A stretch of 64,000 nucleotides of DNA from Anomaloglossus baeobatrachus. Its lineage: Eukaryota; Chordata; Amphibia; Anura; Aromobatidae. Where the stretch lies: positions 476,929,260 through 476,993,259 of the forward strand of contig NC_134357.1 in NCBI RefSeq assembly GCF_048569485.1, read 5' to 3'. This document shows positions 47,618 through 59,047 of this stretch, one piece after another. Both the position numbers and the translations under genes were made by a program. Numbering within the stretch: position 1 is the stretch's first letter; the number at the start of each line of letters is the position of its first letter. The notes under the pieces are model-generated. The model had not been told where the DNA came from and made no database searches. It saw only the letters and a program-made list of their open reading frames with translations.

Positions 47618-47727
47618 ATCATAGTATCATAGTATTATAGTTTTTAAGGTTGAAGGGAGACTCTAAGTCCATCTAGTTCAACCCGTAGCCTAACATGTTG
47701 ATCCAGAGGAAGGCAAAAAAAAAACAA
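47618..47727 (-). mobile_element. CR1-type LINE 3' end
   Basis: On the plus strand it starts with an 8-bp tandem word (ATCATAGT, TATCATAG), followed by AAGGTTGAAGGGAGACTCTA and AGTCCATCTAGTTCAACCC. CR1 elements end in an 8-bp ATTCTRTG-type repeat, and this is its reverse. Only about 110 bp of 3' end remain, as is usual for 5'-truncated CR1. It sits inside the 35-bp minisatellite. Confidence 0.65.
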
Positions 47728-48705
47728 ACTACTATATAACTACTATAATACTGCCCCTATGTACAATAATATAACTACTATAATACTGCCCCCTATGGAC
47801 AAGAATATAACTACTATAATACTGCCCCCTATGTACAAGAATATAACTACTATAATACTGCCCCTATGTACAATAATATAACTACTATAATACTGCCCCT
47901 ATGTACAAGAATATAACTACTATAATATTGCCCCTATGTACAATAATATAACTACTATAATACTGCCCCTATGTACAAGAATATAACTACTATAAAACTG
48001 CCCCTATGTACAATAATATAACTACTATAATACTGCCTCTATGTACAAGAATATAACTACTATAATACTGCCCCCTATGCACAAGAATATAACTACTATA
48101 ATACTGCCCTCTATGTACAAGAATATAACTACTATAATACTGCCCCCTATGTACAAGAATATAACTACTATAATACTACCCCAATGAACAATAATATAAC
48201 TACTATAATACTGCCCCTATGTACAAGAATATAACTACTATAATACTGCCCCTATAGATAAGAATATAACTGCAATAATACTGTCCTCTATGTACAACAA
48301 TATAACTACTATAATACTGCCCCTATGTACAAGAATATAACTACTATAATACTGCTCCGATATACAAGAATATAACTACTATAATGCTGCCTCTATATAT
48401 AAGAATATAACTGCAATAATACTGTCCTCTATGTACCAGAATATATCTACTATAATACTGTCCCCTGTGCACAAGAATATAACTACTATAATACTGCCCC
48501 CTATGTACAAGAATATAACTACTATAATACTACCCCCATGAACAATATTATAACTAGTATAATACTGCCCCTATGTGTAAAAATATAACTACTATAATAC
48601 TGCCTCTATGTACAAGAATATAGGATAACTACTATAATACTGCCCCTATGTACAACAATATAACTACTATAATACTGTGCCAATTCACAAGAATATAACT
48701 ACATA

Positions 48706-49912
48706 GAATCTATAAAGTTGGCCAAAGCCACAAAGTTGCTATGTGTTTATCAGTGACAATTATATATCATAGAAAAAACAGCCATGTTAACTACCATGAT
48801 ACATCAAAATAAATGTTATTTTGCAGATTTAATAAAATAATTGGATCATCTTAAAGGGTAATTGGTCCATTTATATAATTTACATCTTGGTATGCACAAA
48901 ACAATTACACTATGTAAATAATTTCACAGGTTTTATTCAGTTAAATCCTATTTTTAATAAGGTACCCAGTGCAAAGTCAGTGAAAAATATGAAATTTACA
49001 CTGAAATGGGCAAATACAAAGAATAATCTATACATACTGTACATAAGGTATCATGCACTCCTATTATATACAGTATAAACAGCCATTAGGCCTTAAGTGC
49101 TAAATTCATTATTTCCTGAACCATTGTGGAATTTGTTCTAAAAGTATTTTAGATCCTAATAAGAATAAGGTAATAATTCTCAGACCACTAATCCTCTGCT
49201 GTTTACGCCCACGCACGTTTCGCCTCTTACTTCCTCAAGGAAATTATCTTTTCTTGTAGTCAAGACAACAACAAACTAAGGATTAAATCTGGGCTTGGCT
49301 CTTTTGGACAGAACAACAGAATGATTAGCAATGCAAATGACTGAATTATTGTAATTAACACTCTATTTAAGGAAAGAAGATGCGTGACACCAATGTGTTA
49401 TGCTCTGCATTAATACATTTATTTAAGGAGGTGAAAGTTAACTTTTCTTTGAACTAAAGGAAAAGTATATTTCATAGAGCTACATATTATTCTCTCTGGA
49501 CATCCTTCAGGAAGTGCACAAAGAAAATTGAGAAACAGTAAGAAACGTAAAGGGAGGGACAAGAACCAGCTTTTTCAGCTTTGTTTTGGCAGAGGCAGAA
49601 CATTCTGCATGTCCATGTGTCCACATGATGTCTACCTTGTAGTATTTGGGGAAGGTAAGTGAATCCAATGATAGATTAGCAGATTCAGCTAAGAAAGTTT
49701 ATGTGGAACACATAGAATGGGGTCTAATCCTAACTTAACTTTAGGATTCCTAAGGACAAACCCACAATGTAGGTTTATTGGCTTTTTTCCTTTCTTGGGA
49801 CCAATATATTGAAGGAATAGAGCATCTCTTTTCTTGAAGCCAGCCACCTTCTCCGCAAACATAAGTACCGTACTACTCTCCTCACATTCAGAAAATGAAC
49901 ATCTTGATCTTA
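48706..49912. other. Intergenic
   Basis: No gene recognised. GCACGTTTCGCCTCTTACTT at 49213-49232 is another GAAACG-type word on the minus strand (see findings). A putative donor-like GGTAAGTG lies at 49652, with no coding support. Confidence 0.4.
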
Positions 49913-50496
49913 AGGGGTACTTTGCGCACTACGACATCGCAAGCCGATGCTACGATGCCGATCGCGATAGTCCCCGACCCAGTCGCAGCAGCGATATCTT
50001 GTGATTGCTGCCGTAGCGAACATTATCGCTACGGCAGCTTTACATGCACTTACCTGCCCTGCGTCGTCGCTCTGGCCGGCGAACTGCCTCCTTCCTAAGG
50101 GGGTGGGTAGTGAGGCGTCACAGCGACGTCACACGGCAGGCGGCCAATAGAAGCGGAAGGGCGGAGATGAGCGGGACGTAAACATCCCGCCCACCTCCTT
50201 CCTTCCGCATTGCAGCCAGGACGCAGGTAAGGTGATGTTCCTCGCTCCTACGGCTTCACACACAGCGATGTGTGCTGCCTGCTGGAATGAGGAACAACAT
50301 TGTACTGTCGCTGCTGCGAAATTAGGGAAATGTCGGACCCTACACCGATCATACGATAACGACACTTTTGCGCTCGTTAATCGTATGTAAAAGGATTCAC
50401 ATACTGCGATGTCGACAGCGACGCCGGATGTGCGTCACTTTCGATTTGACCCCACTGACATCGCACTTGCGATGTCGTAGTGTGCAAAGTACCCCT
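49913..50496. mobile_element. MITE with AGGGGTACTTTGC ends
   Basis: The left end AGGGGTACTTTGCGCACTAC and inverted right end AGGGGTACTTTGCACACTAC match at 19 of 20 bases and continue GACATCGCAAG on both sides. 584 bp, non-coding. The interior repeats GCGATGTCG-type words related to 1700-1870 and 6423-7262. No clear target duplication. Confidence 0.8.
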
Positions 50497-51086
50497 AAGG
50501 GTCAGTGGAATCTGAATGAAAAACTGGAAAAATAATTTCCTGTCCAAAGAAAGATAAGAAGACACTTTTGGTCGAAGAAGGAGATGGCATTTCATGCCAG
50601 GCCACCTTTAAGATCTCTAAAATAAGGAGCTTTACATGCTAGTGTTCATAGCTCATGCATCTTGCTGAGAAGATTGCCACTGAAAATGCTGCCTTCCAAG
50701 AAAGATACCTTAAAGGGAAGGTGTCATCAAAAAAAAAAAAAGATTCCAATAACTGAAAAAATGTAAAGTAATAATGTTTTAATGTTTAGTTTAAATATTA
50801 TTTTTTTTTAATTGAGCAAAATAAAAAAAAAATGAAAAAGTTTGATATTTTCCACTGTTAAACACTAGGGGGAGCAGCTACTGAAATCCTACTGATTTTC
50901 CACTGTAGAAAAAGCTCAGATTACAGCCTGCCGTAAAGTGGGCAGAGTCTGCTCTCCTGTGTGTGATGTCGCCTCCCCCCTCCTAATCTGAGTGTTTACA
51001 ACAGATAACAGAGAATGACATGTAAGGACACAGTGCACAGCCATTTTGTTGATGACCAGAAATGTCTAAAGTGTCACCAAGGACAG
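50497..51086. other. Intergenic with one MITE end
   Basis: One end of a TTAAAGGGAAGGTGTCATC-type MITE lies at about 50711, followed by A-runs; its partner end was not found. No gene. Confidence 0.4.
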
Positions 51087-52436
51087 CAGGAGTATCACTC
51101 AGGACAGGATTAGATACATGGCCCTGCAGACAGTATCACACAGGATAGGATTAGATACACGGCTCTGCAGACAGTATCACACAGGATAGGATTAGATACA
51201 CGGCTCTGCAGACAGTATCACACAGGACAGGATTAGATACATGGCCCTGCAGACAGTATCACACAACATAGGATTAGATACACAGCTCAGCAGACAGTAT
51301 CACACAGGATAGGATTAGATACACGGCTCTGCAGACAGTATCACACAGGATAGGATTAGATACACGGCTCTGCAGGAGTATCACACAGGACAGGATTAGA
51401 TACATGGCCCTGCAGACAGTATCATACAGGAGAGGATTAGATACACGGCTCAGCAGACAGTATCATACAGGATAGTATTAGATACACAGCTCAGCGGACC
51501 ATAACACAGGCTAAGATTAGATACACAGCTCAGCACACAGTATCACACAGGAGAGGATTAGATACACAGCAGTGCAGACCATATCACAAAGCAGAGGATT
51601 AGATACAGCTCAGCAGACAGTATCACACAGGAGAGGATTAGACACACAGCTCAGCAGACAGTACCACCCAGGAGAGGATTAGATACACAGCAGTGCAGAC
51701 CATATAACACAGCAGAGGATTAGATACACAGCTCAGCAGACAGTATCACACAGGAGAGGATTAGATACACAGAAGTGCAGACCATATTACACAGCGGAGG
51801 ATTAGATACACAGCTCAGAAGACAGTATCACACGATAGGATTAGATACACAGCCCTGCAGACAGTATCACACAGGAGAGGATTAGATACACAGCTCAGCA
51901 GACAGTATCACACAGGAGAGGATTAGATACACAGCTCAGCAGACCATATCACAGAGTAGAGGATTAGATACACAGCTCAGCAGACAGTATCACACAGCAG
52001 AGGATTAGATACACAGCAGTGCAGACCATATCACACAGCAGAGGATTAGATACACAGCTCAGCAGACAGTATCACACAGGAGAGGATTAGATACACAGCT
52101 CAGCAGACAGTATCACACGATAGGGTTAGATACAAAGCCCTGCAGACAGTATCACACATGAGGATTAGATACACAGCTCAGCAGACAGTATCACACAGGA
52201 GAGGATTAGATACACAGCTCAGTAGACAGTATCACACAACATAGGATTAGATACACAGCTCTGCAGACAGTATCACACGATAGGATTACATACACAGCTC
52301 AGCAGACAGTATCACAGGACAGGATTAGATACACAGCTCAGCAGACTGTATCACACAGGAGATTAGATACACAGCTATGCAAACAGTATCACACAGGATA
52401 GGATTAGATACACAACCCTGCAGACAGTATCACTTG
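51087..52436 (+). repeat. 41-bp minisatellite, about 33 units
   Basis: Units read ACAGTATCACACAGGATAGG then ATTAGATACACGGCTCTGCAG with variants (GAGAGG, CTCAGCAG, CATATCACA). Variation is scattered and higher-order alternation of CTCAGCAG and AGTGCAG types is visible around 51540-52080. No unique spacers, so it is not a CRISPR array. Confidence 0.9.
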
Positions 52437-52439
52437 TAC

Positions 52440-52805
52440 ACACACAGGTACTCACATGCAGTGGCTCGCACACACACACACACCCCACCCCTGATGGGGA
52501 CCTTGTGCGCCACACACACACACACACACACACACATCACCCCTGATGGGGACCTTGTGACACTGGCACACACACACACACACACACATCACCCCTGATG
52601 GGGACCTTGTGACACTGACACACACACACACACACACATCACCCCTGATGGGGACCCTGTGACACACACACACATCACCCCTGATGGGGACTTTGTGACA
52701 CACACACACAGATCACGCCTGATGGGGACCTTGTGACACACACACACACACACACACACATTACCCCTGATGGGGACCTTGTGACACACACACACACACA
52801 CAGCA
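52440..52805. repeat. CA-rich repeat with CCCCTGATGGGGACC units
   Basis: (CA)n runs alternate with TCACCCCTGATGGGGACCTT, six to seven times, at a spacing of about 45-65 bp. CCCC...GGGG can form a short hairpin. Not coding. Confidence 0.85.
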
Positions 52806-52995
52806 GAGCCGGGTGAGCTGCGGTGGCGGGCAGAGCCGGGTGAGCTGCGGCGGCGGACAGAGCTGGGTGAGCTGCGGTGGCGGACAGAGCCGGGTGAGCT
52901 GCGGCGGCGGGCAGAGCCGGGTGAGCTGCGGCGGCGGACAGAGCCGGGTGAGCTGCGGCGGCGGACAGAGCCGGGTGAGCTGCGGCGGCGAACAG
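52806..52995 (+). repeat. 27-bp GC-rich minisatellite, seven units
   Basis: AGAGCCGGGTGAGCTGCGGC followed by GGCGGAC, repeated seven times with few changes. As 27 is a multiple of three, frames on both strands stay open; they encode simple repeats such as SCGGGQSRV, not a recognisable protein. Confidence 0.9.
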
Positions 52996-53799
52996 AGAGG
53001 GGGCTTGGGAGAACGAAGGGAGGGAGGTGTCATTGGAGACGGTAACAGCGGGGGGAGGGGCGGCGTCAGTAGCTGGGGCAGAGCAGGGGCTGGGGAGAAC
53101 GGAGGGTTGGGGTGTCATCTGAGACTGTAACAAGGGGAGGAGAGGGGCGGCGGCCCGTACTCACACATTTCGGCGGGTGACAGGGGTAAAGTGGAGCAAA
53201 CAGCACACGCTGTGAGCTCCACAATAATGGCGCTGAACTCCTCCCTCTTGTGTTCTGGACAGCCCAGGGGGCGCATCCACGTCACAGCAGACGCCCACTG
53301 TAACGTATGGCAAGGGGTCGGAGCCCGACTATCAGAGTCTATGCACAGGGGCTGACATAAAGGAAGGAGTTACTGTCGTTACACACATGGAAAATCCAGC
53401 ATGGCAGCCCCCAGTGCCTCCAGTAAAATAAGAATTACATAAAAACTAAATAAGCTGCGATTTTCATTTTGTATTAGAAATACTTGATTTCATAATCACT
53501 ATTTTTAATACAAAAATAAAAAAACGCGATACCTTCCCATTAAGCCAGCATCTTCCAAAAGTTGAAATGAAGGAGAACAAATGATAAATCCTACAGAAGA
53601 GCTTGAGGATGAATAGATCAAGGTTCTGAATGTCTTTAAAAAGTTTTCCTGAACAAAGAGGTAAGGGAAATGCAAAGGAAAATGCAAAAAGTTAATTTAT
53701 GAGTGTTATACTTAATTCTTTATTAAATTATTCTTTATGGAAGAATTTTCAGCATCTTAAGGGAGGAATTTTTGGGGCAGGACACCCTTAAATTCTACT
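52996..53799. other. CpG-rich to AT-rich intergenic stretch
   Basis: 52996-53290 is GC- and CpG-rich and includes, on the minus strand, a donor-like GTGAGTACG at about 53155-53163. After 53440 the sequence becomes AT-rich. No coding region is supported. Confidence 0.35.
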
Positions 53800-53810
53800 A
53801 CATACTTTAG

Positions 53811-54397
53811 TATGTCTCAGTACTCAGTACTGTCTCAGATGGGTACACCGTGACGAGGTGAGACAGCTTTTTACCTTTTTGCAAAAATGTATACACTAAG
53901 TACCCTGTTATTAAGCACTTGCAATTTATTTATTTATATTCAGGGTATTTTTCATACAATTTTTCTCCTTGGTTTTTTCTAGTCTTAAGGCTGCAATTCA
54001 CATGCTTAAAGTTGCATGTTTACTGAACGTTGTTTCAGCTCAGGTTTTTGTGTTTTTTGTATGTTTTCTTGCTTGGTTGCAAGTTGGGGGCGCAGCCCTC
54101 CTAGTACTGAGACTGAACAGCTGATTGCGTCTCACTTTGCTGTGTATTTTATCTGGGACACAGCTAACCACTTGCCACCATCCATATTGGAGTTCTGACA
54201 TGACACAAGTCAGGTATTGATAATGTTTTTAACTTCAGTAGGTTAGGGACTGTCTCAGATGGGTACACCGTGACGAGGTGAGACAGCTTTTTACCTTTTT
54301 GCAAAAATGTATACACTAAGTACCCTGTTATTAAGCACTTGCAATTTATTTATTTATATTCAGGGTATTTTTCATACAATTTTTCTCCTTGGTTTTT
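53811..54397 (+). mobile_element. Element with 149-bp identical direct repeats and 11-bp target duplication
   Basis: ACATACTTTAG lies at 53800-53810 and 54398-54408. Inside, 53829-53977 and 54249-54397 are identical over 149 bp by eye, 420 bp apart, each starting ACTGTCTCAGATGGGTACAC with a CTGTCTCA...TGAGACAG hairpin and ending in a T-run. The rightmost repeat abuts the target duplication. No coding capacity. Terminal direct repeats with a long target duplication recall Penelope-like or SINE-like retroposition; a plain LTR element is unlikely because of the 11-bp duplication. Confidence 0.55.
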
Positions 54398-54672
54398 ACA
54401 TACTTTAGTTGTTGACGGAGAATGATCAGCAAAAATGGTGGAAATTACTTCTTCTGAGTAGCCCAGGTTGATGAAACGTCTCCTTTCAGTTTCCAGACTG
54501 TAAGCCATAGAGTTGTGTCTATGTAGCAAATGCTTGTGTCTCAGGAGATCTTTCTTAATAATTTCCCTTTGAAAGATCTAATAAAAGAGGCAACCAACAT
54601 GGTCAAAAAGGAGCAGTCAGGATGGCTGTTGTTATTTCCTTCTTGATTTTATGCCGAATCTTTAGAATGAAG

Positions 54673-55348
54673 TGTAAATCAGCAATCCCAATTAGTTAGT
54701 GTGCAAAAAAGCATTAAAATATACTCCTTTATTAATATAGACCTAAAAAGAGCAACGTTAATTACTCTAATACAAACAAGTCAAACTCATAAAGCCATCA
54801 CCATCTACGGTGAATACACCATGGTCACTTAGGTCAGCCAATTAAAGGACATACCCAACAGGGGTCCTAGTTGTGGTCCGTCCTTGTGAGGACGGAAGTC
54901 TGGGGCAGCAGTTATTTCTTTTTTTGAACCCAAGGAGTGGTAGGGTCAGTATATGGTGGACAACTCTACTGATTGGGATCAAGAGACTGCATGACCTCAC
55001 ACGAAAAGGGACTGGGTGAGACCATTCCTTTTCTAATACCTGAAAATCTATTGCGTAATAACGTATTTGTATGACTGACCACTGTCAGGAAGATGAATGC
55101 ATATTGATTTGTTTTTTAGGTATTATTTCTTTTGTTGTGTTTTTTTGTCAATTGGACCACTGTCCTTTGCTCACAGCAACATCACTTTTTGGTTTTGTTT
55201 GTTTGGTTTTTTTCTTGTGTTTATTTTCTCTTGTGGCCATGGTGTATTCACCGTAGATGGTGATGGCTTTATGAGTTTGACTTGTTTGTATTAGAGTAAT
55301 TAACGTTGCTCTTTTTAGGTCTATATTAATAAAGGAGTATATTTTAAT
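54673..55348. mobile_element. Inverted-arm element with 17-bp target duplication
   Basis: GAATCTTTAGAATGAAG lies at 54656-54672 and 55349-55365. Arms of 116 bp (54713-54828 and 55233-55348) are inverted copies with one mismatch seen; the right arm ends at the target duplication while the left one is preceded by 40 bp of other sequence. The 400-bp middle is non-coding. The 17-bp duplication argues against a cut-and-paste transposase. Confidence 0.55.
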
Positions 55349-55415
55349 GAATCTTTAGAATGAAGAGAAATTGAGGAAACAAATAAATGAACCGGTCTGT
55401 CCAATTGTATGGTTA

Positions 55416-57908
55416 ACTGAATAGGATAACTGAAGTGAGCACTAATATATATATTATGAGTGCTAGCCAAAAATTACATACTGTATACGGATAAGGCTGC
55501 ACATCAAACTTAGATAATAGTATAATGCCTCAAGCATATGGACAAATATTGGAATATACAATGAAAAATGCTACTTGCTAATTTGAGCATGTGAATAATG
55601 AATTGCATACCTGCCATGAATATTAGGAAAAAGGAGATATTTAGCAATCGCATTGATCAATGTAACTGAGCCCCAAGGCCTCGTCAAGGCATATCTCTAT
55701 ATTGGGGTCCCTAGCTCTGTGACCCTAACTGTGTGTCATCTCATTGCAATTAAAAACTGCTATGGGTGGAGAGGGGTAACTAAGGACTTTCTTATATAGG
55801 AGATGGAAAAAACATGGCCGAAAGGGGCGGAGCTGTGTTCACATTCAGAAAAAAACTACATATAACTGAATAGGATAACTGAAGTGAGCACTAATATATA
55901 TATATTATGAGTGCAAGCCAAAAATTACATACTGTATACGGATAAGGCTGCACATCAAACTTAGATAATAGTATAATGCCTCAAGCATATGGACAAATAT
56001 TGGAATATACAATGAAAAATGCTACTTGCTAATTTGAACATGTGAATAATGAATTGCATACCTGCCATGAATATTAGGAAAAAGGAGATATTTAGCAATC
56101 GCATTGATCAATGTAACTGAGCCCCAAGGCCTCGTCAAGGCATATCTCTATATTGGGGTCCCTAGCTCTGTGACCCTAACTGTGTGTCATCTCATTGCAA
56201 TTAAAAACTGCTATGGGTGGAGAGGGGTAACTAAGGACTTTCTTATATAGGAGATGGAAAAAACATGGCCGAAAGGGGCGGAGCTGTGTTCACATTCAGA
56301 AAAAAACTACATATAACTGAATAGGATAACTGAAGTGAGCACTAATATATATATATTATGAGTGCAAGCCAAAAATTACATACTGTATATGGATAAGGCT
56401 GCACATCAAACTTAGATAATAGTATAATGCCTCAAGCATATGGACAAATATTGGAATATACAATGAAAAATGCTACTTGCTAATTTGAACATGTGAATAA
56501 TGAATTGCATACCTGCCATGAATATTAGGAAAAAGGAGATATTTAGCAATCGCATTGATCAATGTAACTGAGCCCCAAGGCCTCGTCAAGGCATATCTCT
56601 ATATTGGGGTCCCTAGCTCTGTGACCCTAACTGTGTGTCATCTCATTGCAATTAAAAACTGCTATGGGTGGAGAGGGGTAACTAAGGACTTTCTTATATA
56701 GGAGATGGAAAAAACATGGCCGAAAGGGGCGGAGCTGTGTTCACATTCAGAAAAAAACTACATATAACTGAATAGGATAACTGAAGTGAGCACTAATATA
56801 TATATTATGAGTGCAAGCCAAAAATTACATACTATATACGGATAAGGCTGCACATCAAACTTAGATAATAGTATAATGCCTCAAGCATATGGACAAATAT
56901 TGGAATATACAATGAAAAATGCTACTTGCTAATTTGAACATGTGAATAATGAATTGCATACCTGCCATGAATATTAGGAAAAAGGAGATATTTAGCAATC
57001 GCATTGATCAATGTAACTGAGCCCCAAGGCCTCGTCAAGGCATATCTCTATATTGGGGTCCCTAGCTCTGTGACCCTAACTGTGTGTCATCTCATTGCAA
57101 TTAAAAACTGCTATGGGTGGAGAGGGGTAACTAAGGACTTTCTTATATAGGAGATGGAAAAAACATGGCCGAAAGGGGCGTAGCTGTGTTCACATTCAGA
57201 AAAAAACTACATATAACTGAATAGGATAACTGAAGTGAGCACTAATATATATATTATGAGTGCAAGCCAAAAATTACATACTATATACGGATAAGGCTGC
57301 ACATCAAACTTAGATAATAGTATAATGCCTCAAGCATATGGACAAATATTGGAATATACAATGAAAAATGCTACTTGCTAATTTGAACATGTGAATAATG
57401 AATTGCATACCTGCCATGAATATTAGGAAAAAGGAGATATTTAGCAATCGCATTGATCAATGTAACTGAGCCCCAAGGCCTCGTCAAGGCATATCTCTAT
57501 ATTGGGGTCCCTAGCTCTGTGACCCTAACTGTGTGTCATCTCATTGCAATTAAAAACTGCTATGGGTGGAGAGGGGTAACTAAGGACTTTCTTATATAGG
57601 AGAAGTCCTTAGTTACCCCTCTCCACCCATAGCAGTTTTTAATTGCAATGAGATGACACACAGTTAGGGTCACAGAGCTAGGGACCCCAATATAGAGATA
57701 TGCCTTGATGAGGCCTTGGGGCTCAGTTACATTGATCAATGCGATTGCTAAATATCTCCTTTTTCCTAATATTCATGGCAGGTATGCAATTCATTATTCA
57801 CATGTTCAAATTAGCAAGTAGCATTTTTCATTGTATATTCCAATATTTGTCCATATGCTTGAGGCATTATACTATTATCTAAGTTTGATGTGCAGCCTTA
57901 TCCGTATA
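55416..57908. mobile_element. 450-bp tandem array ending in a hairpin, 14-bp target duplication
   Basis: CAATTGTATGGTTA lies at 55402-55415 and 57909-57922. Between them are four full direct units of about 450 bp (starts near 55412, 55862, 56312, 56763) and a truncated fifth (57212-57600), followed by an inverted partial copy (57603-57908) that mirrors the fifth unit with almost no loop. Units differ at only a handful of sites. Each contains CCAAGGCCTCGTCAAGGCAT. The duplication flanking the entire array suggests the multimer was inserted as one piece. Non-coding. Confidence 0.6.
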
Positions 57909-57922
57909 CAATTGTATGGTTA

Positions 57923-58260
57923 GACCGTCTAGGACCATACTATTATCCAATTTTTAGAGAGAGCAACAATTAGTAAGCTGACTTGTGTATTTGGTTGTAA
58001 AACAATCCATGGAAAAAAGGTATCCCTCTTGGAGGTGATGAAACAGAAGCTCTTCTTGTTCACGGTCCACTCTTCTAGTTTGACATTCCAACTCTACCAG
58101 GACTCTCTCATATTGTAAGTCCCTTTGATAAGAACTGATTCCTATCAAACATCAAATTCTTTTCTACTATTTTCTACTATTAATAGAGCACAATCCCTAG
58201 AGTTGAGATTTGGTTTTTGTCCCCTCTTTGCTTGTTCAGGTAGATGGAGGCAGATTATTA
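57923..58260. other. Intergenic
   Basis: The minus strand has a 64-codon open frame at 57954-58148 (ISSYQRDLQYERVLVELECQ) with coding-like composition but no recognised family. Not supported as a gene. Confidence 0.3.
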
Positions 58261-58278
58261 TTTATTTATTTATTTTAT

Positions 58279-58876
58279 TTAATGACCTTCAGCTCGATCT
58301 TGAGCCATGGCAACTTGATTGTTGAATGCTCTGTAGGAAGATCGATCTTGTGCATACCAAAATAGGTGCACCAGGGTCTTCTCTGCCATTGTCTTGATAG
58401 TATCAAGCCATTGGTTTGCTGGTCTTCCACTTTGCCATTTTCCTTCTATTCTTCCAATCAGGATGTCCTTCTCCAGTGATTGCTGTTTTGGAATGATGTG
58501 TCCAAATTAAACAAGTTGTAGCTTGGTGATCCTTTCTTGGAGTGACATGTGTAACTTGATCTGTTCCAAAATTGATTTGTTTGTTCTTCTTGCCATCTAT
58601 GGTATTGATAATATCCTTCAAGGAGGCAGATAGATTGTCCATTTATACTAAGACCCTCCTATTTGTAAAGAAGATCTTGAAAATGATTCCACCTGAATAA
58701 GAACATTTAGAAGAATCAGATTGTTCCAAGTTCTTTGAGATGCGAGGTGATGAATAGATTTTGAGGTTTCGATCTCTGCTGTACCCATGTAATACCAACA
58801 TAGTTACTACAATCCTCGTTTCACTGAAGTTTACGACTGAAGACTCCAACCCTTGAAATCTAGCTTTTGCCACCAT
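58279..58876 (-). pseudogene. RTE-type LINE, 3' end of ORF
   Basis: The minus strand reads NKSILEQIKLHMSLQERITK, then a TAA, then FGHIIPKQQSLEKDILIGRI, EGKWQSGRPANQWLDTIK and ends VAMAQDRAEGH with a stop at 58279. The order FGHxxR...LEKxxxxGRIEGKxxxGRPxxxWLDxI is the tail of RTE/BovB-type reverse transcriptase proteins. Upstream (58876-58643) more decayed matches appear in other frames. It is followed on the minus strand by a short TAAA-type tandem tail, as RTE elements have. At least one stop and several frame changes, so an old copy. Confidence 0.6.
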
Positions 58877-58879
58877 GTA

Positions 58880-59043
58880 AGATCTTGGACTATCTTATAA
58901 TGGGATCTCATAATTGAATCAGAGCATCAGATAAATATCAGCCATGAAGTTTATAGTCTGAGAAAAAATTGCATTGCACTCAGATGCCATTCTAGTGCTG
59001 TCTGATTTTCACTGACTGTCCATTAGGAGAAGGTGGACAAACG
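58880..59043. other. Short spacer
   Basis: Nothing recognised between the LINE remnant and LTR-like element D. Confidence 0.4.
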
Positions 59044-59047
59044 CTTC

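Noticed and set aside
51087-52436. Regular short repeats that might suggest a CRISPR array
   Set aside because: Units are contiguous with no unique spacers, no Cas genes exist and the setting is vertebrate.
52675-53133. Long open frames over the CA-rich and 27-bp repeats
   Set aside because: Low-complexity translations on both strands caused by repeat unit lengths divisible by three.
55416-57908. A hammerhead ribozyme in the 450-bp unit
   Set aside because: CTTGACGAGGCCTTGGGGCT has a stem-like shape on the minus strand, but the first core base is changed and no GAAAC box follows.
57954-58148. A 64-codon minus-strand frame with coding-like composition
   Set aside because: No family match, no splice signals seen, too short to support.
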